DNA of 64,000 nt, taken from Pseudoips prasinana (lineage: Eukaryota; Arthropoda; Insecta; Lepidoptera; Nolidae). Below are positions 30,830 through 39,513 of the stretch, in pieces; within the stretch, counting starts at the first letter, position 1, and each line of letters starts with the position of its first letter. The DNA lies in assembly GCA_951640165.1 (NCBI GenBank), contig OX621261.1, forward strand, positions 2,542,001 to 2,606,000. Reading direction: 5' to 3'. The translations under genes and the position numbers were made by a program. The notes under the pieces were generated by a model. That model was not told where the DNA came from. It made no database searches and worked only from the letters and a program-made list of their open reading frames with translations.

Positions 30830-31135
30830 TATTTATTTATCTCCTTAACACCTATCATTACAGGTCTTGACCTAATGCGATAGTGTTGGTATTAAAATTA
30901 TAAACAACTTATTGAACTAAATTTTTTAACTAATTATTCATGCAACCTTTAATAGGATCCTTACGAATTCACTCAAATTACATGAGAATATATCCACTTT
31001 TTCGTGTACTTCATTAGTTAACCTAATTGCTCGGGTGAGTGAGGTTTTTGCCAGTAGATTGGTCCTAGCCACCGGTACGGCAAGCAGCTGTGGACGCCGC
31101 CTTTTCCACACAGTTATTATTTATAAATAAATTTT
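30830..31135 (-). pseudogene. LINE ORF2 C-terminal fragment (minus)
   Basis: The minus strand between about 31120 and 30970 reads RRRPQLLAVPVARTNLLAKT and LTNEVHEKVDIFSCNLSEF, a typical LINE ORF2 end. Its 3' tail (reversed TTTATTTATTTATC) abuts the end of the transposase relic. Confidence 0.65.
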
Positions 31136-31199
31136 TTGATTTTGCTTTACGATTTATATTATACTATCTAAAATATTTTCATTTGAATTTTTGATTGTG

Positions 31200-31600
31200 C
31201 TATTAATAAATAAATAATAATAATAATAATTTATTTCAGAATAAATTCCATATATGTTAGTTACATGACAACTTATAAACTAGTGTTAGTAAAAAAAATA
31301 AAATAAAAAATAAATGAATTTGTAGCTGCGTGAGCATCGTGGTAGAGCCCGCCGACACTGGGAAATGTCTACTTGACTGCGTGCAGTCGTATCCACCTTC
31401 CCAAGATCGGAGAGTCCCACCTATCGACCAAAGTTTTAAGAATGCTGTTGTTAAGTTGATTCTGTTCATCGACTTTTGGTGCTGACTTTGAGGTTGTTCC
31501 ACAGCTTAGCCTCCCGACGCCTTGTAGTCCCATGAAAAAAGGGAGATGGAGGGATAAGTTCATGGAAGTCTTGAGCGTAATCAATCATTCATAAATGATT
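31200..31600 (-). pseudogene. chimeric LINE tail fragments (minus)
   Basis: 31369-31584 reads MITLKTSMNLSLHLPFFMGL at its start (LINE F tail) and changes after PKVDEQNQLNN to SILKTLVDRWDSPILGRWIR. The second part matches the end of a different LINE (LINE E, 43387-43600: [16 protein letters not shown]). The join at about 31445 marks an insertion. Confidence 0.55.
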
Positions 31601-32238
31601 ACGTTTGTAATTTTACTTTTATTCAGTACCAAACACTTTGTTCTATAATAACAATATCAACAGTTTCCATATTTAGTAGTAGTTAGTTTAGTCAGGTGAA
31701 ATTAGCTGTTTAGTGACTTTGTTACAATGATGTTCAGCGACATTTGGGTTGATGGTGTACAGCAACTTTAGGAATACTAGTGCACAGATACTTATTATTT
31801 CACAGTTGCGACCTTGATATTTTCGCTAGTAAATTATATTTATTTAAGAAAAAAATATTTAATAATAATGTATAATAGCATTATTTAGTTAACAAAGTTC
31901 CAAATTTGTTCCGAAACAAAACAAACATATTTTTTTTTTTTACAGTTTGTTATCTTGGATGATAAATCTTAAAACACCTACTTGGTTTTAATGATGTACT
32001 TTCGTAAACTTAAGAATGCCGTGCTTTCCTTTAATTTAGATGCATGCAAGATTTAAAATTGTATCAAAGATTGTTGTTTAATGTTGTGTATGTATTAAGT
32101 TGGTAAGCCTTTAAAAAATAAATAAATAAATAAATACTTATGACGATATTACGAAATACTCGTGTTTAACGACTTTTGTAAATTTCTGGTGTACAGGCTA
32201 TTTTGTTTCCTAGTTGCAACTATAAATTATAGCATTTA
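31601..32238 (-). mobile_element. LINE F 3' UTR, split by a small LINE tail
   Basis: 31690-31797 and 32140-32230 match the reverse of 21595-22210. Between them, 31800-32139 is a plus-strand retroelement tail ending in AAATAAATAAATAAATA, flanked on both sides by ATACTTAT. No gene is present. Confidence 0.6.
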
Positions 32239-32495
32239 CGGTCACCGTAGCCTAGTTGGTAGTGCTCCTGCCTACGAAGCTGGTGGTCCTGGGTTCGAAT
32301 CCCGGTAAGTGCAACTATTTATGTGATGAGCACGAATATTTGTTTCTGAGTCATGGATGTTTTCTATGTATATAAGTATTTATCTATCTATTTAAGTATG
32401 TATATCGTCGCCTGGTACCCATAGTACAAGCTTTGCTTAGTTTGGGACTAGGATGATCTGTGTGACATTGTCCCTAGATATTATTATTATTTTAT
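32239..32495 (+). mobile_element. SINE1, near full length
   Basis: It has GTAGCCTAGTTGGTAGTGCT, GGTTCGAATCCCGGTAAGTG and a tail ATTGTCCCTAGATATTATTA. The A and B boxes are well preserved. Confidence 0.85.
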
Positions 32496-32502
32496 TGTAA
32501 AC

Positions 32503-32740
32503 AGGTGTTTTGTTAAGTTGATTCTGTTCATCGACTTTTGGTGCTGACTTTGAATTTGTTCCACAGCTTAGCCGTGCGTATGATGAAAGAGGAAGCAAAA
32601 CGCTTCGTACGGCATAATGGGATGTCAACAACAAAGCGGTGGAGAGCCTCTCGACGCCTTGTAGTCCCATGAAAAAAGGGAGATGGAGGGATAAGTTCAT
32701 GGAAGTCTTGAGCGTAATCAATCATTCATTGAATCGGCTT
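32503..32740 (-). pseudogene. LINE F C-terminal fragment (minus)
   Basis: The minus strand encodes MIDYAQDFHELIPPSPFFHG and, in the same frame, SSFIIRTAKLWNKFKVSTKS, followed by a stop. It is the tail of a Jockey-like LINE ORF2 with its 3' UTR removed. Confidence 0.65.
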
Positions 32741-32890
32741 CAACGTTGACAATCGATTCCGGACCATTTATGACGTCACATGTGGTCATAGAAGCCGATT
32801 TAACGATTGATTTAGTCATTTTAAACATTTAAAAATTTAAAAAATTTAAGAAATAGATGTTCGGCGACTTAGCCGGTAGATGCCTGGGGC
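32741..32890. mobile_element. fold-back element arm
   Basis: It contains TTTAACGATTGATTTAGTCA, CATTTATGACGTCACATGTG and GATGTTCGGCGACTTAGCCG. The whole symmetric element is at 61270-61517. Confidence 0.55.
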
Positions 32891-32947
32891 TGGCATATCT
32901 AGAACCCTAAAAAAGATCCTGAAGGTTCAAAGTCTTGTACGCTAGTA

Positions 32948-33082
32948 CAGACAGCAGCACATCCAGCTACCCCAATCTGTCAAATTTCCCCAGTTGAAAG
33001 TGAACCTTATGCTTAAGTGATAAAGTTGAAAATCTATAAACGAAATTTGACAGATTGGGGTAGTTGGATGTGCTGGCGTCTG
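32948..33082. mobile_element. 135-bp MITE, copy 3
   Basis: The left TIR reads CAGACAGCAGCACATCCAGC and the right TIR TGGATGTGCTGGCGTCTG. TA flanks both ends (32946-32947 and 33083-33084). Confidence 0.8.
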
Positions 33083-33104
33083 TAAATCCCAACCAAGACA
33101 AGGT

Positions 33105-33650
33105 AAGTATATCAGTTCCATAGTACAAGCTGCTTAATTTGGGATCAGATGACCGGGTGTGAATAATGTCGTAAGATATATTATATGTCCTAAGATATAT
33201 TATATGTCCTACGATATATTATATGTCCTACGATATATTATATGTCCTAATATATATTATATGTCCTAAGATATATTATATGTCCTAAGATATATTATAT
33301 GTCCTAAGATATATTATATGTCCTACGATATATTATATGTCCTAAGATATATTATATGTCCTAAGATATATTATATGTCGTAAGATATATTATATGTCCT
33401 ACGATATATTATATGTCCTAAGATATATTATATGTCCTACGATATATTATGTGTCCTAAGATATATTATATGTCCTAAGATATATTATCCCCCTACAAGA
33501 TGGACCGATGATCTTGTGCGGGTCGCTGGAAACAGCTGGATGCGAATAGCGCGAGACCGGCAATTGTGGAGATCTTTGGGGGAGGCCTTTGTCCAGCAGT
33601 GGACGTCTTTCGGCTGATATGATAAGATATATTATATGTCCTAAGATATT
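33105..33650 (+). repeat. expanded SINE2 tail: 19-bp minisatellite
   Basis: The SINE2 end (CAGTTCCATAGTACAAGC at 33114, GGGATCAGATGACCGGGTGT) runs into about 17 copies of a 19-bp unit (ATGTCCTAAGATATATTAT with C/A variants) at 33163-33487. One or two more units follow at 33620-33650, after an RTE fragment. Confidence 0.85.
33488..33622 (+). mobile_element. RTE-type LINE 3' end inserted in the minisatellite
   Basis: It encodes [20 protein letters not shown] and [16 protein letters not shown], then a stop, the usual C-terminus of lepidopteran RTE-like ORFs. Related pieces are at 40150-40200, 48750-49065 (-) and 62690-62875. Confidence 0.75.
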
Positions 33651-33942
33651 ATTATCAATATTTTGGTATTTGGCCCTTCCAATATAGGGTACCACTAGAC
33701 CCCTCTTAGGTCCCCCCTCATGGTCACGTCACGGGGTGCAGTCCAATCTACCCTTATTTAAGCCCGTATCTTCACGCCTCACCAAATTAAGGGTTAAAAT
33801 TACCCAAATGAGTGACCGTCGAAACTAATCTAACTAAATCGTTTGAACTAACCCTTCAAGATAGGATAGGGTCAAATAGCCCCATAAAATTACATTTTAT
33901 AGTTATCAAATTCAACTCTCAGATAGATAGCGTCGACCTAGA
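33651..33942. other. no recognised feature
   Basis: The stretch includes AGGTCCCCCCTCATGGTCAC and two near-repeats of TAATCTAACTAAATCGTTTG-like text. No open frame or known repeat was identified. Confidence 0.3.
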
Positions 33943-34228
33943 CCTCGTTAGTTTAGTGGTAGCGTGTTCAAACTCCGATAATGAGGGGTTCAAATCCCGG
34001 GTCAAGCCAAAACTTTATTTTGGGATATTTCCATAAAAACAATTCCCATTATCAGCCCCAAGTCGGGGAGTTCGCGGTATTACACCTCAGTGCTTCGGAG
34101 AGCACGTAAAGCCGTCGGTCCTGTACCTGAACTCTTTCCGGTCGTGTCGCTAGGCGTCCCATCGGATCATGAGAGTGATGGAATAGAAAGTGCCCCTGTG
34201 TTTGCGCACACACTTGTGCACTATATTG
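33943..34228 (+). mobile_element. SINE4 (tRNA-derived), full length
   Basis: The head has TTAGTTTAGTGGTAGCGTG (A box) and GGGGTTCAAATCCCGGGTC (B box). The body reads GCTTCGGAGAGCACGTAAAG, CTTTCCGGTCGTGTCGCTAG and CACTTGTGCACTATATTGTC. This is the best copy of the family here. Confidence 0.8.
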
Positions 34229-34231
34229 TCC

Positions 34232-34316
34232 TGCGCAGTTTGCACTTACCGGGATTCGAACCCAGGACCACCAGCTTCGTAGGCAGCAGCACTACCAACT
34301 AGGCCACGGTGATCGT
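34232..34316 (-). mobile_element. SINE1 head fragment (minus)
   Basis: It carries CTTACCGGGATTCGAACCCA and ACTACCAACTAGGCCACGG, the reversed B and A boxes only. It abuts a (TA)n run at 34319-34341. Confidence 0.75.
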
Positions 34317-34340
34317 AATATATATATATATATATATATA

Positions 34341-35149
34341 GGAATATATTTAGGAATTAAAAGGATTTTATTATAAAAAAGAGGTTTATTCACACTTCAG
34401 AATAAATAATTTAGAAATCAAAAGACAAATCACTTATAGCGAGAAACTGTAACCACTGCACTCAAGATTAATCGATACGCAAACCTCTGGCCCTTTCGCC
34501 CTCGTCAACGTCTGGCCCCAAAAGAGAGAGAGCCAGCTTTTTTTTTCGTTTTTTTTTTAACTTGACGCGCGCAGTTAGACTCCCGGCTTTTACTGCTTCA
34601 CCGGACAGTAAGGGTGAGCGTAGGCTCTAACCGCCTAACAAAAATTCAACTACAAACTAAGTACCCGCGCCGGAGGGCACCCCCTGTGGGGTTCGAACCT
34701 CGGCTCTGGGCGGATACTGGCGGGGAGATGCAGGAGGGCGTATCGTTTTAGGGATGTTTTGTGCAACTGTCGCTCTACGTTTACGCGACGCGGGCCGCTC
34801 TTCCGGGTTAGGTCCGGAGCGGGCATTTCATCGGATCGAATGCAAACTAAGGGTCATGGAGGACGCTGGTGGTCGCGACGCGTTCGCGGTCGTACTCTTG
34901 TTCGGCGAGTACGAAGACTTGATTTGATTTAAATTGAAAACAGTGATCTCGTCGTCCGGGTCGTCTAAGACGTGCCTGGGACGACGGTGCTTAATTGAGA
35001 GTCGGAGAGGGGTGTAATTGACGGCCTGTACCACCAAAGGACTTGGATGGTGAGTGGCAGAGTCAAAGTACCGTTTGGACTTCGGTAGACTGGGCCTTAT
35101 ATAGGCAACCTCCCACGTGGCTCATCGCCCATCTTGAAAATTCCTCACA
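34341..35149 (-). mobile_element. candidate solo LTR
   Basis: This is an 809-bp, GC-richer island between a (TA)n run and ATATATA. On the minus strand it begins TGTGAGGAATTTTCAAGATG, has a TATA-like CCTATATAAGGCC (about 35095-35107), and ends near GTGAATAAACC with a poly(A) signal and a T/A-rich end. ATATA occurs on both sides. No gag or pol is present. The terminal dinucleotides are TG...CC, not the usual TG...CA, so confidence is moderate. Confidence 0.45.
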
Positions 35150-35156
35150 ATATATA

Positions 35157-36747
35157 CACACATCAACAAAGTCTAGGGATACGTTATTTTGAAATCAAAC
35201 ATGGCTTTATTGTTTAAAACCTATTTAGTTTCCTTAAAAAGTTTATTTACAGATTTAAACCTTGTCTATTCTTTATTCAAAATTTAAAAATTAAAATGAG
35301 AAACAAATGAAAACACGCAAAGCACAGCGCAATCTTGAGTTGTATCTAATTTCAAGAAGTTGCATTAAAATTTTTTTTGCGTGTTAATTGAAGAAAACCT
35401 GATAAATTGTTTTATTTTCTTTTCTCAATTGGTTGTGTAAGCTTTTTAGCGTCATGCCACGCCATCATTTGAGTCGAGATGAAATGTTACGGGCAGTTGG
35501 CATGTTACAAAACGGTGCTATTCAACGCGTCGTTGCTGAGTCTCTGGGCACAAGCCAAAATGTGGTATCCAGGCTGTGGTCACGTTATCGCGCTACTGGA
35601 GATGTGGCAGAACGGCACACAGGTAGATATCGTGTTACCACTCAGAGACAGGATCGATTTCTCCAAATGACCGCCAGAAGACTACCCAATATCACAGCGA
35701 TGCAACTAGTGCAAAGGCTCCAGGAGGGTCAGCAGCTGCTGGTGAGCGACCAAACCGTGCGAAGGAGGCTGCATGAAGTTGGTCTTCATGCTCGCAGACC
35801 GCTACGAGTCCCAGCGCTGCGACGTGGCAATCGCGGTAGGCGACTTTTATGGGCTCAAGAACATTTGACATGGAGTGATCAACAATGGTCATTGGTGCTG
35901 TTCACTGATGAGTCCCGCTATGGATTTCATCCAGATTCGAGACGAACACGCGTTTGGAGAACTCCAGGCAGGGTCAGCCGTCTCCGACATCCACAGGAGG
36001 TCCACTCTTACCAAGGCGGGACAATTATGGTGTGGGCAGGAATACGAATCGGCGGACGAACCCAACTCATTTGGATTCAGGGCAGCATGACTGCCCATAG
36101 ATACCGTGAGGAGGTAGTAGAACGTGTCATTGTCCCGCTCAGGGCCCTAACGGGGCAAGAATTTCAGCTCATGCATGACAATGCACCTTCCCATACAGCG
36201 CGGCTGGTGAGGGCCGCCCTTCGAGAACACGATGTTCAGGTATTAGATTGGCCTCCACAGTCGCCAGACTTAAACCCAATTGAACACGCCTGGGACATGT
36301 TACAGCGAAGAGCATTGAGGGATTTTCCGCCCAACTTGACAACAGAAGAACAACTTTTCGAACATTTAAAAAGAACTTGGGACTGCATACCCCAGCAAGA
36401 CATTGACACCTTAATTTTAAGTATGGAAAATCGTTGCCGCTGTGTGATTAATGTTAGAGGAGGAAATACCGATTACTGATTATCAGATTTGGTAAGATTT
36501 TTATTCATTTAATTCGATTGAATAATTTTATAAGAATAAAATGTTTTTGTTCACTCAGTAATTTTCTATGGCTTAATTAATTTAAGACTTTTATTAATTA
36601 GAAAAACAAAATCGCATCGTGTTGTTAATGTTTAAATATCGGCCATGAAATTATCTTTAATTCTTCCATTTACAGTCATAACAAAATGTTTATAGTTTTC
36701 TAGATAATCAATGAAATGTTCAATATCCCTAGATTGTGTTGATGTGA
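35157..36747 (+). mobile_element. Tc1-like DNA transposon, apparently intact
   Basis: The short TIRs are CACATCAACAAAGTCTAGGG at 35159 and the complement of CACATCAACACAATCTAGGG ending at about 36746. TA-rich sequence lies on both sides. One open transposase fills the centre (35454-36479). The left UTR is about 300 bp and the right about 270 bp. Confidence 0.8.
35454..36479 (+). CDS. Tc1-like transposase (DD34E)
   Basis: This is a cut-and-paste transposase of the IS630-Tc1-mariner superfamily with 341 residues, the usual length. I chose the ATG at 35454 (MPRHHLSRDEMLRAVGML). Residues 1-120 form a paired-like double HTH (VVAESLGTSQNVVSRLWSRY, QTVRRRLHEVGLHARRP). The catalytic triad is D152 (LVLFTDESRYGF), D242 (MHDNAPSHTARL) and E277 (SPDLNPIEHAWDML), with 34 residues between the last two. 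A basic patch RRGNRGRR lies near 123-130. No stop or frameshift was found, so it may still be functional. Confidence 0.92.
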   Translation: MPRHHLSRDEMLRAVGMLQNGAIQRVVAESLGTSQNVVSRLWSRYRATGDVAERHTGRYRVTTQRQDRFLQMTARRLPNITAMQLVQRLQEGQQLLVSDQTVRRRLHEVGLHARRPLRVPALRRGNRGRRLLWAQEHLTWSDQQWSLVLFTDESRYGFHPDSRRTRVWRTPGRVSRLRHPQEVHSYQGGTIMVWAGIRIGGRTQLIWIQGSMTAHRYREEVVERVIVPLRALTGQEFQLMHDNAPSHTARLVRAALREHDVQVLDWPPQSPDLNPIEHAWDMLQRRALRDFPPNLTTEEQLFEHLKRTWDCIPQQDIDTLILSMENRCRCVINVRGGNTDY

Positions 36748-36754
36748 TATATAA

Positions 36755-37100
36755 AAGGAGAAGCTGACTGACTGATCGACATATCTAAACTATAGGGGTT
36801 AGAAACATGAAATTTTGCCCAAGGGTTCCTTTTATAACGTAGGGGAGAATTAAGAAAGGATTTTTGGAAATTCATCCCCTAAAGGGTTAAAATAAAGGAT
36901 AAAAATTTGTTTGAAAATCCGTCACTTTTGAAGTTAAAGTCATGAAAATTGGTATTTGAACATTCAGTTAAAAAGAAATATATGCATTTTAGGATTTTTG
37001 GATATTCCACCCCTAAGGGCGTAAAATAGGGGATGTAAGTTAGTATGAAATGTCATTTTTTAAGTAAGATTAACGCGGGTGAAGCCGCGTGGTGCAGCTG
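36755..37100 (+). mobile_element. Helitron-like element
   Basis: It runs from ATATAAAAGGAGAAGCTGAC, through GAAATTTTGCCCAAGGGTTC and AATTCATCCCCTAAAGGGTT, to the hairpin TAACGCGGGTGAAGCCGCGT and TGCAGCTGGTT. A piece of the same family lies at 45660-45760. The 3' end is diverged from CTAG. Confidence 0.5.
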
Positions 37101-37109
37101 GTTATCTAT

Positions 37110-37720
37110 ATAAGTATGCCTTTATAAAAAAAATGTTTATGTAGTATATATGTTATCTGGTGTCCACATTACAAGCTCTGAGCTTGTGATCGTTTGTGAA
37201 TAAAGTCCTAGGATATGATCATTACTGTTTTATAATTAGCAAGCTATGCCCCGCATTTCACCCGCATTAAAGTAGTTTTGGCGTGAAAAAGTAACAAACA
37301 TACATCCATCCATCCATACTTAGAAATTTTCACGTTTATAATATTATACAAGCTACGCCCCACGTTAAAGTAATTTTGGCGTAAAAGAGTAACAAACATA
37401 CATACATACATCTATACTCACAAACTTTTACATCTATAATATTAGTAGGATGTGTACCTCTAGCGGTTTTGGCAGTGCACGCCGGAATAGCTCGCAGATG
37501 GTAGATTTTTTCCTACTACTTACTACACTTCTCGTCATAGTTTTGACAATTCACACAATATCTTTATAAATACCCTATGTGTTATTCTGATGTATATATA
37601 CTACATTGTTGTAAAGTTTCATTAAAAGTTATTCAGCAGTTTTCACTGAAAGAGTAACAAACATCCATCCATACTTACACAAATATTCGGATTGATGGAC
37701 GTCATTTATAATATTAGTAG
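37110..37720 (-). mobile_element. SINE2 tail and Helitron-like fragments
   Basis: 37110-37215 is a decayed SINE2 tail (plus orientation, TATCTGGTGTCCACATTACA). 37240-37720 holds two reversed Helitron-like blocks (CTATGCCCCGCATTTCACCC; CCTCTAGCGGTTTTGGCAGT) in the same arrangement as 19260-19640. Confidence 0.5.
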
Positions 37721-37903
37721 GATAAATGAAAAACATGAATTGAATTTTTTAAATGCTTGTATATTAAAACTAAATGACGAAGATTTCGCCGCAAAATCTT
37801 TAAAATCCATTAGAACATTGCAAAAATCATCATGAAACTACATCATGTTATAACTTAAACCTTAGTGTTAATTCAGAAATGCTTTGAATACATCGTAACG
37901 TGG

Positions 37904-39513
37904 TTATTTAGACACCTCGTACACTTCTTCACTAGATGACTGGGACTGTGACTGGGAACTCGCGGATTTTGACTGCGATAATGTTGACCCATTACTGTTT
38001 TCTATTCTGGTGGTCTCATTTCTTCGTTCACTTTGTTCAGAACCAGACTCTGATGCCCTTCGTGATGCTGTACGGCCGTCTCTATCAGTTACAGTTGTAT
38101 CCGAATTTTCTTCGTACTGAGAAGCTGCACCGTCCTTTGTCAGCTTGCGATATTTTCTGTTTTTTCCACCACCAGCATTGCCTTTACCTGCATTACCGGA
38201 TGAATTGGCTCCATTGGATGAACTGTTTGCACTGGATGAACTGCTTGCATCGGATGCACTGTTTTTACTGGATGAACCGTTTGCACTGGATGAACTGCTT
38301 GCACCGGATGCACTGCCTTCACTGAATGAATTGTTTGCACTGGATGAACTGCTTGCATCGGATGCATTGCCTCCACCGGATGTATTGCTTCCACTGGTTG
38401 AACTATTTGCATTGGATGAACTGCTTACATTGGATGCATTGCCTCCACCGGATGTATTGCTTCCACTGCTTGAACTATTTGCACTGGTTGCACTGTTTGC
38501 ACTGGATGAACTGGTTCCACTGAATGAATTACTGTTTCCACTGGATGAACTCTTTCCACTGGATGAACTTCTTGCCGTGGATGAACTACTGCCATTTGAT
38601 GATCCACTTTCACTGGATGAAGTTGATCCCGTTCCAGTATTTGAATTGTTTCTATTAGCTCCTCTATTTGAATTAGATGCTCTTCTTGCACTAGCTACAC
38701 TACTTTCATTAGTTGAACGGGCTTCATTAGCTGATTTGGATCGACTAGTTGATCTGGATCCACTAGTTGAACCGGTTTTGCTAGTTGAATTGGATTCACT
38801 AGTTGAACTGGATCCAGTGAAACGGGACGAATTTTGTTGCGATTGTGTATTTTCACTGCTGCCTCTATTCTGGTTTGAGCTTATATTATTATCATTTGAG
38901 CTACGTCGGTTTGAAATACCATTATTATTGCTACTACCCCTACTATCTCCGTCTGCAGTTTGATTATTTTCGTTCCTGCGCCGACTTCGTTCTTTTTCTT
39001 GGTTTTTGTTCGAATTACTACTTCTATAATTATAAGAACTTGAATTTCCGTTTTGCTGCTCAACGTTGTTTCGTTTGCTGTTGCTGTTGCGGGAAACATT
39101 ACTGTTCTGATTTTCGAATGTACCGCTTTCAGTTGAACTTTGTCCCTCTCTATATTGGGAGTTGGTTGATCCCTGTCCAAAAGTTTTGTCGCCACTTTGA
39201 TTACTTCTTCTCCTATTTTGATTATTCCTTGTTTTTCTATCATTTCTATTTTGGGATTTAACTCTGGTTTCGCTATTTGTGTAATCGTCATAATTATCAT
39301 AATTATAGTCTTGATAACCGTTGTTGTTACTACGATATGACTCGCCTCGGCCATTATTGTTGGTTCTTCCGTTGATATTTCCGTTACTGTTCCAACCGTT
39401 TTGTTTGGCAATATTATAATCGGTATCCGTAGCTGGGTTTACGGCACGATTAAAGTTGTCGCCGTTGCCTCTTGGGATGATATCATTCATATCTCTCTCT
39501 AACGATTGCAAAT
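37904..39513 (-). CDS. terminal giant exon (Ser/Asn-rich repeats, stop)
   Basis: The acceptor is TATTTTTCACAG at 39514; the exon enters in phase 1 and encodes 535 whole codons and TAA. It opens with [20 protein letters not shown], then an Asn/Arg/Gln-rich stretch ([20 protein letters not shown]). It continues with Ser-rich repeats whose basic DNA unit is 15 bp (GSSSS/ANSS-type pentapeptides). A higher-order block of roughly 24-30 residues holds [17 protein letters not shown] variants. The C-terminus is acidic and hydroxylated ([15 protein letters not shown]). Opposite-strand ORFs here are shadows of the repeat. Confidence 0.85.

Noticed and set aside
33163..33487. CRISPR-like array of short repeats
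   Set aside because: The units are contiguous with no spacers and derive from a SINE tail in a eukaryotic genome.
38145..38963. Long plus-strand ORF opposite the terminal Ser-rich exon
   Set aside because: It is the complement of the 15-bp repeats, and several frames stay open for the same reason. The minus strand has the splice acceptor and the continuing reading frame.
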